DNA of 64,000 bases from contig NZ_CP063353.1 of NCBI RefSeq assembly GCF_014931565.1, forward strand, positions 1,984,001 through 2,048,000, written 5' to 3'. Positions 37,929 through 47,572 of the stretch are shown one piece after another. The notes below the pieces were generated by a model. The model was given only the letters and a program-made list of their open reading frames with translations, did no database searches and was not told the DNA's origin. Origin of the DNA: Clostridium sp. 'deep sea' (lineage in GTDB: Bacteria; Bacillota; UBA994; PWPR01). Each line of letters begins with the position of its first letter. Position 1 is the first letter of the stretch. The position numbers were made by a program, and so were the translations under genes.

Positions 37929-38963
37929 CTATAGTGTAAAATCACCATTATGAGCTGTTTCTAAAAACTTAGTTAAAAGTTTTATGCAATTTTCTAAGTC
38001 TTTTTTGTCGGCTGTTTCATTTACGGTATGTACATAACGTGTTGGCAAAGAAATAGTGATTACGGGGCAACCAGACTGAGCTTTTTCTATAGCTCCAGCA
38101 TCGGTACCACCACGGGGTAAGATTTCCATTTGATATTTAATATCTTCTTTTTCAGCTAAATCACGCATGAAATCAACTAATTTGTAGTTAGAAATTGAAG
38201 CAGAATCACGAAGTTTAATTGCTGCACCCTCACCTAAAGCTGTAATTCTGGAATGATCAGGAGTTCCAGGTATATCTACAGCTAAAGTTACATCTAAAGC
38301 AACACCAATATCAGGTTTGTTTAAAAAAGCACTTGCTACTGCGCCGCGTAAACCAACCTCTTCTTGCACTGTTGCTACAGCATAAATATCTGCTTCATTA
38401 TTTTTTACATTTCTTAAGGCTTCTAACATAATGTAAACACCAGCACGATCATCTAAAGCCTTAGAGCATAATAAATTACCCATCTCCATAAAACCACGGT
38501 CTAGGGTAACAAAATCACCAATTCTAACAAACTTTTCAACTTCTTCCTTGTTTAACCCTAGGTCAATAAAAAACTCTCCGAGTGTTGGAGTTTTCTTTTC
38601 TCCACTAGAGATATGGGTGGGTTTAATACCAGGCATTAAAACACCGTTTAGGTCTTTTCTACCGTGTACTACAACACGTTGAGCAATAAGGTTTCTGGGA
38701 TCAAAACCACCCATAGGCTGGATTCTGATAAAACCTTTATCATCTATGTAACTAACCATAAAACCAATCTCATCCATATGACCAGCTACCATTATTTTTT
38801 TATTGCCTTTACCTTTTTTAATTCCAATAACATTACCAATAGTATCTACAAACATTTCATCTACTAGGGGGGCCATCTCTTGTTTAACTAACTCTCTAAC
38901 ACGTTCTTCTCTCCCTGGAGTACCAGGTGTTTCACATAATTTTTTCAATAACTGTAATGACAT
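37929..38963 (-). CDS. M42 family metallopeptidase (glutamyl/cellulase-type aminopeptidase)
   Basis: The protein is 344 residues from the ATG at 38963, which has GGAG at proper spacing; a frame extension of 17 codons upstream has no such site and crosses a terminator. It has the M42 metal and catalytic residues: AGHMDEIGFMVS, KALDDRAGVY, QEEVGLRGA, and RGGTDAGAI. These enzymes form large tetrahedral dodecamers in the cytoplasm and trim peptides made by proteases. It heads an operon with two amidohydrolases. Confidence 0.95.
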   Translation of the reverse strand: MSLQLLKKLCETPGTPGREERVRELVKQEMAPLVDEMFVDTIGNVIGIKKGKGNKKIMVAGHMDEIGFMVSYIDDKGFIRIQPMGGFDPRNLIAQRVVVHGRKDLNGVLMPGIKPTHISSGEKKTPTLGEFFIDLGLNKEEVEKFVRIGDFVTLDRGFMEMGNLLCSKALDDRAGVYIMLEALRNVKNNEADIYAVATVQEEVGLRGAVASAFLNKPDIGVALDVTLAVDIPGTPDHSRITALGEGAAIKLRDSASISNYKLVDFMRDLAEKEDIKYQMEILPRGGTDAGAIEKAQSGCPVITISLPTRYVHTVNETADKKDLENCIKLLTKFLETAHNGDFTL

Positions 38964-38979
38964 TAGTTTCACTCCTTTT

Positions 38980-39012
38980 ATTAAAATAGCCATCAACAAA
39001 TTTGCTGATGGC
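38980..39012 (-). terminator. Terminator between the small membrane protein and the M42 peptidase
   Basis: A 12-bp stem (38989-39000 with 39001-39012, one wobble; no unpaired loop beyond the inner A/T pairs) is followed on the minus strand by UAUUUUAAU. It lies past the membrane-protein gene and just before the M42 ribosome site. Confidence 0.65.
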
Positions 39013-39056
39013 ATATTGTTCCGTATTTAACTTAATACTGTTAAATATCTTAGTGA

Positions 39057-39560
39057 TTAGAAACCTGGACCTTCAATATTATCTATAACCCAATCGGTTG
39101 TTCCAACTGGATCAATATATTTTTGACGCCTTACAACCGTAAAAGTATAATATTCATCGTTAATTAAAATAACTCTTACATACATCCTTTTACTTTTACC
39201 ACTAATTTCAGCATTAACTTTAACTGTTTCTTCTGGACTCCACTGAACTAGTATTAATACCTTTGGGCTGCGTAAAAAGTTCTTGCTTAAATAGGGTCTA
39301 ATTACTTCAAATTTTTTATTTCTCTCATACCTATAACAAGCATTTATTACACCGTTTACGGGTTGTTCAGGGGTGCTATTAGATAAAAAGGCTAATAAAA
39401 CTGGTATGAATACAATAACTATTACTATGGGATACAAACTAGCCGTATCTAAAATATCCTCAGCCGAATTGCTGTGCCAAGAACTATTAAATACAGCTAC
39501 TCCTATTGCCATAAGGAGTATTATAAGTAATAATATATGCCCTGCTCCCCTTCTGGTCAT
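39057..39560 (-). CDS. Hypothetical membrane protein with two helices
   Basis: The protein is 167 residues from the ATG at 39560, with AGGAG 8 bases upstream; a GTG three codons before it lies inside that site. Two hydrophobic segments (about residues 8-24 and 42-60) are followed by a soluble domain with a TIM44-like or NTF2-like feel: VNGVINACYRYERNKKFE, then FLRSPKVLILVQW, then ending DWVIDNIEGPGF. I do not recognise the family. It is a single-gene unit with its own terminator. Confidence 0.65.
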   Translation of the reverse strand: MTRRGAGHILLLIILLMAIGVAVFNSSWHSNSAEDILDTASLYPIVIVIVFIPVLLAFLSNSTPEQPVNGVINACYRYERNKKFEVIRPYLSKNFLRSPKVLILVQWSPEETVKVNAEISGKSKRMYVRVILINDEYYTFTVVRRQKYIDPVGTTDWVIDNIEGPGF

Positions 39561-39913
39561 CTTTCTCACTCCTAAAATTATTGAGATTTAATCAATAAAT
39601 CAATAATTTTTATAATGCAGCTAATATACATTTTTTATCTTTATTGATATAGCTAAACATCTAAAAAGTAATTAACAATATTAAGTAATGTTCTTCAGTA
39701 ATTTCTTTAACTACATTTTAACACAATCAAACAAATTACAATACCTCTATTATAAATAGAGAAACACTATTATAATAACATAGATTATATTGCTGTACTT
39801 ATTCTTCACTTATGTTGCAAAATAATATTCGTTATAAAACTCTTTTCTCCTGCTTTTAAGGTAAATATAGCATTACCTTTTACTATTACCTTTTAAATAC
39901 TAATAACTAGCTT
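39561..39913. other. AT-rich intergenic region upstream of the small membrane protein
   Basis: About 350 bases without any frame that has a ribosome site. No repeat, RNA gene or riboswitch was seen. Confidence 0.35.
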
Positions 39914-39949
39914 ATATAAAATACTGGGTAGCGTTTGTGCCACCCAGTT
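39914..39949 (-). terminator. Terminator of the flavin reductase gene
   Basis: A stem ACTGGGTAGC paired with GCCACCCAGT (39923-39932 with 39939-39948, one wobble) is followed by AUUUUAU on the minus strand. It begins 8 bases past the stop. Confidence 0.8.
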
Positions 39950-39956
39950 TATAATT

Positions 39957-40466
39957 CTACTTTTTAGTATTATAACAGTCTACAATCTCCCCGTAATACA
40001 TTACATGATAATTGCCATTTGCATAGAACTTATCTTTAACTTCCTTGCCTACACATTTAGGCTCCATAGTTTGCTGGTATACAACCTTGCACTCAAAATG
40101 CAAATCACAATCAACTATAATAGGCACATCAACTTTTTTTCCCTGCTGAATAGCAAGTTTACATTCTGCAAACTTATCATAATCACGACCAGATTTAGAA
40201 CCACAAAAACCTAAAGCTCCCTTTAACTTACCCGCCTTAGGAACGCTTACAGTAAATGTTTGTGCTTTCTCAATCAAATCATAAGTATGTCTAGAATACC
40301 TAACAGCAACCATAAGAATTGGTTTTCCCCATACAACCCCTATAGTGCCCCATCCAATTGTCATAGTGTTCTTAACGTCTTTTTCAGATACAGTCATAAA
40401 TGCTCCACCGTTACTAAGCTGACTAATCAACTGTGGAGCAAATTGACTTATGTCTTTAATTGTCAT
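39957..40466 (-). CDS. Flavin reductase-like domain protein
   Basis: This 169-residue protein is of the flavin reductase-like/FMN-binding split barrel family, with NTMTIGWGTIGVVWGKP and a VRYSRHTYDLIEKA block. Members bind FMN and reduce flavin or act as small flavoproteins in anaerobes; this subgroup often carries the LGFCGSKSGRDYDKF pattern seen here. It contains several cysteines but no iron-sulfur motif. Start ATG with GGGGGAGA. Single-gene unit. Confidence 0.9.
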   Translation of the reverse strand: MTIKDISQFAPQLISQLSNGGAFMTVSEKDVKNTMTIGWGTIGVVWGKPILMVAVRYSRHTYDLIEKAQTFTVSVPKAGKLKGALGFCGSKSGRDYDKFAECKLAIQQGKKVDVPIIVDCDLHFECKVVYQQTMEPKCVGKEVKDKFYANGNYHVMYYGEIVDCYNTKK

Positions 40467-40758
40467 GAAATATTCTCCCCCTATACCTCAAATAAACATC
40501 AATATTTTACCACAAAAAAGGGAATTTTTGCTACTTAATAATTAGTTTACGCTAACAATTAAATTTTATGCTGTACAACTTATCTAAAATCTAAATTATC
40601 CCAAAATTATAACAAGATACTCTTATATACTTAATTAATGTAGCTATTATTTATAAATTTTAGTATTATTTTGTGTTTATTCTCCCGTAATAAATACTTA
40701 ACTTACCATATTTTATACTTACATCATATCTTCAGAATTATTAGTTAATTAATGAAAA
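40467..40758. other. AT-rich intergenic region before the RAYT element
   Basis: Nothing recognisable in these roughly 290 bases, which separate the flavin reductase gene (minus) from the left end of the transposase element (plus). Confidence 0.35.
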
Positions 40759-41780
40759 GGGGTCAGGCTTTAATAATTTAAAAACTAATGCTAAAATTTT
40801 ATTGAAGAAGGTGACAAAATGGCAAGAAAACCTCGCATTCATTACAAAGGAGCTTTATATCATGTGATTTGTAGAGGGAATAATAGAGAATCAATTTTTG
40901 CAACTGAAACCGATAAACAGGATTACATATTACAGATTATTCGTTATAAAGAACGCTACAATTTTAAGCTCTATAGCTACTGCATTATGGATAACCATGC
41001 ACACTTAGTTATAGAGATAGACGAAGCCCCTTTGGCTAAAATTATGCAAGGAATACAGCAAGTATATACTCAAAGATATAACTATCGATATGACCATGTT
41101 GGACATGTTTTTCAACAACGATACAAAGCTATTTTAATAGATAAACAAGCTTATTTATTACAACTCATAAGATATGTTCATAATAACCCCGTTAAGGCTG
41201 GTTATGAAGATGGTCTAAATTATGCTTGGTGCAGCCATACTGACTATTTAAAAAGTGATAGTAGTTCATTTGTTGACTTCAACTATCCTTTAAAAATGTT
41301 TTCTCAGTATAAAAATAAGCAAATAAGCAAATATCTTAAATTTATGAATGTAACTAATGAAACTTTTGAAAAGATTTCTGAAAATGAATTAGCTCCACTT
41401 GAGTATCGCTCTTTGTTTAATACTCAAACAAAATCCATTTATTATAGTCCAGAGAGTATTGTACTAAAAATAAGAGATGTTACTGGTGTTAAGTTATCTG
41501 AGATTAGAGAAAAAAATAGAAGGCAAAAAATTGTTGATGCACGTAAACTACTGGTTTATATGCTAAGCGAATATACCTATTTAACTAGAAAAGAGATTGC
41601 CGAGTTTGTTAATGTTTCTGTAGCATCGATTTCAGTAATGCTAAACAGTAAAGAGCGTGTAAAAGAGTTAAAAAATAAGATAAAGTAAAAATTAATGTAT
41701 AGCAAACTTACATAGAGTTTTTAATATTTTGCTTTTTACATATTAATTATAGAGTTAGTTGATTTTTAAAGCCTGACCCC
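40759..41780 (+). mobile_element. RAYT (IS200-like) element with inverted ends
   Basis: The transposase gene is framed by GGGGTCAGGCTTTA at 40759-40772 and its inverted complement TAAAGCCTGACCCC near 41767-41780. These end motifs are the kind of short imperfect palindromic ends associated with REP-associated tyrosine transposases. A second, 5'-truncated copy of the right end follows (41857-41966). Confidence 0.8.
40819..41688 (+). CDS. REP-associated tyrosine transposase (RAYT)
   Basis: This 289-residue protein has a Y1/HUH domain: N-terminal MARKPRIHYKGALYHVICRG, the HUH metal pair HAHLVIE, and YVHNNPVKA with the catalytic helix region. The C-terminal extension (about residues 215-289) contains a helix-turn-helix-like segment with LTRKEIAEFVNVSVASI. 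RAYTs cut and join single-stranded DNA at palindromic elements. It reads on the plus strand against most neighbours, and the frame is intact, so the element may still be active. A weak ribosome site (GAAGGTG) precedes the ATG. Confidence 0.93.
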   Translation: MARKPRIHYKGALYHVICRGNNRESIFATETDKQDYILQIIRYKERYNFKLYSYCIMDNHAHLVIEIDEAPLAKIMQGIQQVYTQRYNYRYDHVGHVFQQRYKAILIDKQAYLLQLIRYVHNNPVKAGYEDGLNYAWCSHTDYLKSDSSSFVDFNYPLKMFSQYKNKQISKYLKFMNVTNETFEKISENELAPLEYRSLFNTQTKSIYYSPESIVLKIRDVTGVKLSEIREKNRRQKIVDARKLLVYMLSEYTYLTRKEIAEFVNVSVASISVMLNSKERVKELKNKIK

Positions 41781-41856
41781 ATTTACTTACTTAAAAAGTT
41801 GCTAATATAGTGAGTGATTTTATAATATAATTTTTGTTATTCTTAATAATATATTG

Positions 41857-41966
41857 CGTGTAAAAGAGTTATAAAATAAGGTTAGTAAAGATTGATTAAT
41901 CTATTTTCTCAACAAATTTACATAGAGTTTTTTTATATGGTTAGTTGATTTTTAAAGCCTGACCCC
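41857..41966 (+). repeat. Truncated second copy of the RAYT right end
   Basis: It begins with CGTGTAAAAGAGTTA, which matches the last codons of the transposase gene (near 41657), and goes through TTTACATAGAGTTTTT to a second TTTTTAAAGCCTGACCCC. It is thus a copy of the 3' end of an identical or sister element that has lost its 5' part. The two right ends lie about 185 bases apart as direct repeats. Confidence 0.78.
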
Positions 41967-42062
41967 ATTTGTTAATAACTTTTTGTTATTAAACAGGTGT
42001 GATGCATAGTCATACTTTTACAGTGGTAAACTATACTAAAATGACAAAAAGGAGGGTATGCA

Positions 42063-44114
42063 ATGGATATGAAGCAGAAGGCGAATAGGTTAATAAATGA
42101 AAGTTCGCCTTATCTTTTACAGCATGCTAATAATCCTGTTGACTGGTACCCTTGGGGTGAGCAGGCTTTTGCTAAGGCATTAGCGGAAGATAAGCCTGTT
42201 TTGCTTAGTTCCGGTTATAGTACTTGCCATTGGTGTCACGTTATGGCTCATGAGTCTTTTGAGAATAGGGATGTTGCAGATGTTTTAAATAAGCATTTTG
42301 TGGCAATAAAAGTAGACCGAGAAGAGCGCCCTGATATTGATAATATTTATATGACTTTTTGCCAAGCTATGACTGGTGGTGGGGGCTGGCCTTTAACTAT
42401 TTTTATGACCGCAGATCAAAAGCCTTTTTATGCTGGTACTTATTTTCCGTTAATTTCTCGTGGTAATTACCCTGGATTTATAGATTTATTGACTGAAATA
42501 AATAGGATATGGCATAACGATCGTCAGCTTTTATTAACTAGAAGTGAAGAGTTTATAAATGCTATAAAAAGAGTAATACCACAACGTAAACAAACAACTA
42601 TACCACTAAATGTTATTAATGAATCTATTCCAATTTTTGTCCGTAATTATGATAATGATTATGGTGGCTTTAGTAGTGCACCTAAGTTTCCAATGCCTCA
42701 TAGTTTAGGCTATTTAATAAATTACTCGCTACTAAATGATAAAAGTGTTTTAAAAATGGTGGATAAAACGCTGGAGTGTATGTATAGAGGTGGTATTTAT
42801 GACCATGTTGCAGGAGGTTTTTCCCGTTATTCTACAGATAATAAATGGTTAGTTCCTCATTTTGAAAAGATGTTATATGACAATGCTTTATTAGTTCCAT
42901 TGTATTCACTAATGTTTAATATCACTAATAAGTTTTATTTTGCTGAGGTGGCCAAAGAGACTATCAATTATTTATTAAGAGACATGCTCTCACCTGAAGG
43001 AGCTTTTTATACTGCTGAAGATGCTGATAGTGAGGGAAGTGAAGGTTTATTTTATGTTTTTACTAAAGATGAATTGTTTGCTAACCTACCTAAAGAAGAG
43101 GCTTTATTATTTTGTAAACACTTTAATATTACTGACAAGGGTAATTTTGAAGGTAAGAGTATTGCTAATTTAATAAATAATAAGGTTTTATTAAGTACAA
43201 ACACCGAACATGGACAGCTAATTAGTGAGCTAAAGGTTAAGGTAAGAAGATATCGTGGTAATAGACCAAGACCACATCGTGATGAAAAGTTACTTGCAGG
43301 GTGGAATGGTTTGTTAATTGCAGCTTTAGCTATTGCTGGTAGAATTTTTGATAGACCAGATTACTATGCTAAGGCTAACAAGTGTTATGAGTTTATTAAA
43401 AAAAATATGTGTCCCGACGGGAGACTATTTGGCTCATATTGTAATGGCAAACTAGGTTCTTTAGCTGTTTTAGACGATTATGCCTATTTAATACATGGCT
43501 TACTAGAGCTTTTTGCCTCCACAGGAAATGCTCAGTTACTTAAAGATGCCAGGCACCTAACAGAGAATGTTTTTATGTTATTTGGTGATAGTGATGAGGG
43601 TGGCTTTTATTTTTATGGTACCGATAGTGAGCAGTTGGTTTTACGCCCCAAAGAGAGCTACGATGGAGCATTACCTTCGGGAAACTCAATAATGGTTCAA
43701 AATTTACTTACCTTAAGTAATATTAAAAGAGAGCCATATTATAAAGACATAGCGACAAAAAGCATTAAAACCTTTGCAAATGAGCTAAAAAATAATCCTT
43801 TAAGTCACAGCTCTTGGCTTAATGCAATTATGCTTTTTGAGAAACAACCTATTCATGTGGTAATTTCAAGTATGTCTGCTGTTGATGCTGCTGAGTTAGA
43901 CAGGGTAGTAGATGGTAATTATTACCCATTTTTATCTGTTGTAAAACACCGCGGAGATCTTAATCTGGAGAGTGAATTACCCTACTTAAAGGACTATGCT
44001 GTTGGAGCAAAACCAGTTGCTTATGTTTGCTCTGATACACAGTGTTATCAACCCATTGATTCTCCAGAGAGTTTAAAACAGTTATTAGATAAGCTTTATT
44101 TTGGTAATAGTTAA
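42063..44114 (+). CDS. YyaL-type thioredoxin-domain protein (DUF255)
   Basis: This 683-residue protein has an N-terminal thioredoxin-like DUF255 domain (about residues 1-165) with the STCHWCHVM motif, followed by a six-hairpin glycosidase-like (alpha/alpha toroid) domain. The family (YyaL, eukaryotic SPATA20) is conserved, but its reaction is unknown. Start ATG with AAAGGAGGG and good spacing. It is plus-strand and stands alone between the RAYT element and a duplicated repeat. No frame defects. Confidence 0.93.
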   Translation: MDMKQKANRLINESSPYLLQHANNPVDWYPWGEQAFAKALAEDKPVLLSSGYSTCHWCHVMAHESFENRDVADVLNKHFVAIKVDREERPDIDNIYMTFCQAMTGGGGWPLTIFMTADQKPFYAGTYFPLISRGNYPGFIDLLTEINRIWHNDRQLLLTRSEEFINAIKRVIPQRKQTTIPLNVINESIPIFVRNYDNDYGGFSSAPKFPMPHSLGYLINYSLLNDKSVLKMVDKTLECMYRGGIYDHVAGGFSRYSTDNKWLVPHFEKMLYDNALLVPLYSLMFNITNKFYFAEVAKETINYLLRDMLSPEGAFYTAEDADSEGSEGLFYVFTKDELFANLPKEEALLFCKHFNITDKGNFEGKSIANLINNKVLLSTNTEHGQLISELKVKVRRYRGNRPRPHRDEKLLAGWNGLLIAALAIAGRIFDRPDYYAKANKCYEFIKKNMCPDGRLFGSYCNGKLGSLAVLDDYAYLIHGLLELFASTGNAQLLKDARHLTENVFMLFGDSDEGGFYFYGTDSEQLVLRPKESYDGALPSGNSIMVQNLLTLSNIKREPYYKDIATKSIKTFANELKNNPLSHSSWLNAIMLFEKQPIHVVISSMSAVDAAELDRVVDGNYYPFLSVVKHRGDLNLESELPYLKDYAVGAKPVAYVCSDTQCYQPIDSPESLKQLLDKLYFGNS

Positions 44115-44207
44115 AAGACTAAGAACGAGAGTAATAATATTTGAAGATTTCAATATTTTTTATAAGCTGTGGGTAAAAAGTAAACTGTAATGTTTAAAAT
44201 GGTACTT

Positions 44208-44390
44208 ATAATATACTTGTTTCTTTTTTTATTGCCACAAAGACTCAGAACACAAAGGGTTTTAATTATAGTTTTATAAATGACACCTACAGATAGAATT
44301 AGGTTAAAACATAATTTAGCTTAATATAGCGGTACGCATGCAATGCGTACCCTACCTGAATAATCCATACGTTATACTTGTTTGTTTAAT
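44208..44390. repeat. 183-bp intergenic repeat, copy 1
   Basis: It begins at ATAATATACTTGTTTC, passes through ACTCAGAACACAAAGGGTTT, and ends near CCATACGTTATA. It contains a perfect hairpin GGTACGCAT-GCA-ATGCGTACC. A copy with about 95 percent identity starts at 44427. No coding potential. Confidence 0.88.
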
Positions 44391-44426
44391 GTTATATACT
44401 CAACAGCTTTTATTATGACACATACA

Positions 44427-44609
44427 TAATATACTTGTTTCTTTTTTTATTGTCACAAAAGACTCAGAACACAAAGGGTTTTAATTATAGTTTTATAAAT
44501 GACACCGACAGATAGAATTAGGTTAAAACTTAATTTAGCTTAATACAGCGATATGCATACAATGCGTACCCTACCTAAATAATCCATACGTTATATCTGT
44601 TTGTTTAAC
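44427..44609. repeat. 183-bp intergenic repeat, copy 2
   Basis: Direct repeat of the unit at 44208 after a 36-base spacer. The hairpin here is decayed: the left arm reads GATATGCAT while the right arm ATGCGTACC is unchanged. This suggests copy 1 is the better preserved. Confidence 0.88.
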
Positions 44610-44627
44610 TTTATAAAGTAGGCTTAT

Positions 44628-45458
44628 TTAATAGTAATATATGCCACTAGCTATTTTATTTACTGCTCCTGTCATTAAGATTCCTTTTTCTTTTGAATAT
44701 TGTATTGTTAGCAAGCCCCCATGCATGGTAACTAATACTTCGTTATTTAGTTTACCTGTTAGTACACCAGCTACTACACTGGCACAAGCTCCAGTTCCAC
44801 AGGCTAGTGTTTGACCAACCCCACGCTCCCATGTTATTTGTTTTACTTCATTTTTATTAATTATTTCAACAAAGTTAGCATTTATTTTTTGAGGGAACAT
44901 ATTATGATTTTCGATCTGGCTGCCTATTTTTGCTATATTGATGTTAGCTAAGCTCTCTACAAATATTACTGTGTGTGGGGTCATTGTATTTAGTACAGAG
45001 ATATTTAGCTTTGTATCATTTAGTTGTAGAGGTATATTTAATAAATCTTGTTTATCTGACAAAGCAGGTATTTGTTTAGGGCTCAGTAAAGGCTGCCCTA
45101 AGTTGGCTGTAATAGAATTATTTTTATTAATGTTCATATGCAGGTCACCGCCTGCTGTTTGTAAAGTAAATGTTTTTTTATTAATGATTTGTTGCTCTGT
45201 TACATAGTGTGCAATACATCTACTGGCATTGCCGCACATCGGAGCCTCTCCACCATCGGCATTAAAGAACTCCATTTTTATATCACTAGCTTTTGACAAA
45301 ACAGCCATGCCATCTGCACCAATGCCAAAGTTACGATTACATACTTTTTGAGCCAGTTCATTGTAATTTAAGTTTAACACTTGCTCTTGCTCAAAAAAGA
45401 TAAAATCGTTTCCTAAGCCTTGATATTTCACAAATTTTAGCTCTTTTTTTTCACTCAT
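44628..45458 (-). CDS. dapF: Diaminopimelate epimerase
   Basis: This 276-residue enzyme converts LL- to meso-diaminopimelate for peptidoglycan and lysine synthesis. Both active-site cysteines are present, in MCGNASRC and ACGTGACAS. N-terminal VKYQGLGNDFIFF is typical. Start ATG with AGGTG. It follows a pyruvate-kinase-C-like gene by 11 bases. Confidence 0.97.
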   Translation of the reverse strand: MSEKKELKFVKYQGLGNDFIFFEQEQVLNLNYNELAQKVCNRNFGIGADGMAVLSKASDIKMEFFNADGGEAPMCGNASRCIAHYVTEQQIINKKTFTLQTAGGDLHMNINKNNSITANLGQPLLSPKQIPALSDKQDLLNIPLQLNDTKLNISVLNTMTPHTVIFVESLANINIAKIGSQIENHNMFPQKINANFVEIINKNEVKQITWERGVGQTLACGTGACASVVAGVLTGKLNNEVLVTMHGGLLTIQYSKEKGILMTGAVNKIASGIYYY

Positions 45459-45469
45459 AATTTCACCTT

Positions 45470-46021
45470 TTATTTTTTTATTTTAGTTGGCTTACATATT
45501 AGTTCTTTCATTTCAGTGTCATAGTATTGCTGAGAATGGGCTGGTCTAATAATCCAAGCTGTATCTGCTCCCCTACCAGAGCCACCTATAACAATTATAT
45601 CTTCCCCAAAAGGTATTAAGCCAGCATCAAGTGCCATTGTTGCTATTTCTGCACATACTTTTGTTCCTTGACCAAACATTCTTAATGTGTAGGCAGTTAT
45701 GCTCTGAATACCATTGCCCCCAAATTTTCTTAAGGCCGCTCTTTCAATTCCCCCCATTAAATGAGTAGTTGTCAGTAGTTTTACTCCAGCCTTTTTTAGT
45801 TCTATTCTCTTTTGCTCACCCATTTCATCACAGCCAGGTTCTCTAAAGCCTACTTGGTGAGTAACACAAACGAGATTAAGTTTGCTATCTATTAAATATT
45901 TTAATGTATAGCCCGTGTTTGATGATACCACTATATGTTTTATTCCAGTCTCTTGAGCTTTTTTTAAAGCTAGTTCACAGGTTTTTTGGGTATTTAGTTT
46001 GCCAGGCTCTTTAAAATACAT
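45470..46021 (-). CDS. Pyruvate kinase alpha/beta-domain-like protein
   Basis: This 183-residue protein corresponds to the stand-alone form of the pyruvate kinase C-terminal domain, with HIVVSSNTGYTLKYL and the GGSGRGADTAWIIRPA block near the end. The catalytic barrel is absent, so it is not a pyruvate kinase. Stand-alone members are common in Clostridia and archaea, without a known reaction. Start ATG with AGAGGAGG. Lies between the helicase pair and dapF and may be co-transcribed with both. Confidence 0.87.
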   Translation of the reverse strand: MYFKEPGKLNTQKTCELALKKAQETGIKHIVVSSNTGYTLKYLIDSKLNLVCVTHQVGFREPGCDEMGEQKRIELKKAGVKLLTTTHLMGGIERAALRKFGGNGIQSITAYTLRMFGQGTKVCAEIATMALDAGLIPFGEDIIVIGGSGRGADTAWIIRPAHSQQYYDTEMKELICKPTKIKK

Positions 46022-46026
46022 TTCTA

Positions 46027-47559
46027 TTACTCCTCCTCTATCATTGTACTAAAGGGAATACTATCACTTGTAAATATTTGCTGATAGGGCATATAGCCTA
46101 GTTTTTCAAGTTTATTTATCAACTTATCATGGTCTTTCCGATTAATTACAATTGTATTTTCATTTATTAAACCGTGAATATAAGTAGCTAACTCAGGTGT
46201 GTACATCAGCTGTTTGGCAATGTTTTTATCTTTACAACAAATTAAAAGGGTATCTAATATATAAACTTTACCAAATTTATTACCCCAATCCTTTAATACT
46301 TGTATTAGATTATGAGGGATTTCTGTTACACTATATTTTTTTAAAAATTGCATTATATTCTTGAGTTTATGGCCTCTTAATAATGCATTATAAACTGAAT
46401 CTTTGGTAATTTTATAGTGATACATTTCTTTACCACCAGAGTCTTCACAAAAACATGCTAATTGCCAATGAACTTTAAAATCAGCATGCAAAGATATTAG
46501 TATCTCTAAATTAGGCTGTGTTATAAAGCTAGTTTCTGCAAACCAATTTAGATTATTACTGTTTAGGTTTTTAAGAAATTGGTGATTTACCTTTATTAAA
46601 TTTGTGTTTATATCAGTATACAATATTCCTAAATAACTTAGTTCGTTTATAGCCTTTACGAGCCATTCATTTTCTTTACTATTTACAGGGTTTATGCCAC
46701 CATTTTCTTGATAGATGTTTCTTAACTGTTCTAATGTTAAGGTATAATTAGGTACGGTATTAAGTAGTGCTAAAAGCACAGCATTAGCTACCCTAGTTGA
46801 AGCATTAACGGGGTATTTAAGTATCCAATATTTTAAGATATGTTGCCATGCTGATACAGGGTTTTGTTCATGCCAGTTAAGTCCCTTTTCAGTTAATTTA
46901 ACCTCACCCTTATTAACAATTGCTAGTTCACTATTAATTACATATTTATAAATAAAATCTACTTTGCTTCCTATATTAAATTCATTTTTGGTTTCATTTA
47001 CTTGTAATTGATTGTTTAATTTATGAAGATCAGTTTTATAAAAACTATTGTTATTTGTTATTCTTATTTTGGTTTTATTAAGGCTATCCAAAAACCTTAG
47101 TATATCTTTAAGTAGTATTTCTCCTCCAGTAAACAAATAGTGCTCGCCTTCATTTGTTAAGCTTAGGTTGTTGTCTTTAACTATTTTAATAAGTATATCT
47201 TGAATTTCACTAGGTATATAGTATTGATGTTTTCTGTTTATATATATTAACCCTCTGCTTTGTAAGTTAACTAGTATTTCTAACTTAAAGTCAAAATAAT
47301 AATTAAGGTAACTTCTCCAGTGGCGGTAATCAAAGTAATACTCAATGTTTTGAGTTAAAGCTATTGCCTTTAATAAGCTACTCTCCAATTGAGGTAGATT
47401 AATAATTATTTTATTCACTTTTTGAGGGTCTCTTAGGCAATTATATAAACCCTGATATAATCTGTTACCAGCAAACTCTAAATGCTCTAGCTGATAGTAT
47501 TTTGCCATTCTACGCCAGTGAGTTATTCCAGCGTCTTGCAACGCCTCTGTGAGTTTCAT
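46027..47559 (-). CDS. Helicase-associated protein, partner of XPB
   Basis: The protein is 510 residues from the ATG at 47559. This start has AAGG 7 bases upstream, unlike the ATG 7 codons earlier. It resembles proteins with the helicase-associated/XPB-Ssl2-like N-terminal domain, rich in predicted helix pairs and winged-helix-like segments. The C-terminus contains INRKDHDKLINKLEKLGYM, as in that family. There are no Walker motifs, so it is not itself a helicase. It follows the XPB gene by 13 bases. A two-subunit DNA-unwinding or repair unit is the natural reading, but the function is not established. Confidence 0.75.
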   Translation of the reverse strand: MKLTEALQDAGITHWRRMAKYYQLEHLEFAGNRLYQGLYNCLRDPQKVNKIIINLPQLESSLLKAIALTQNIEYYFDYRHWRSYLNYYFDFKLEILVNLQSRGLIYINRKHQYYIPSEIQDILIKIVKDNNLSLTNEGEHYLFTGGEILLKDILRFLDSLNKTKIRITNNNSFYKTDLHKLNNQLQVNETKNEFNIGSKVDFIYKYVINSELAIVNKGEVKLTEKGLNWHEQNPVSAWQHILKYWILKYPVNASTRVANAVLLALLNTVPNYTLTLEQLRNIYQENGGINPVNSKENEWLVKAINELSYLGILYTDINTNLIKVNHQFLKNLNSNNLNWFAETSFITQPNLEILISLHADFKVHWQLACFCEDSGGKEMYHYKITKDSVYNALLRGHKLKNIMQFLKKYSVTEIPHNLIQVLKDWGNKFGKVYILDTLLICCKDKNIAKQLMYTPELATYIHGLINENTIVINRKDHDKLINKLEKLGYMPYQQIFTSDSIPFSTMIEEE

Positions 47560-47572
47560 TTTACTACCTTCT

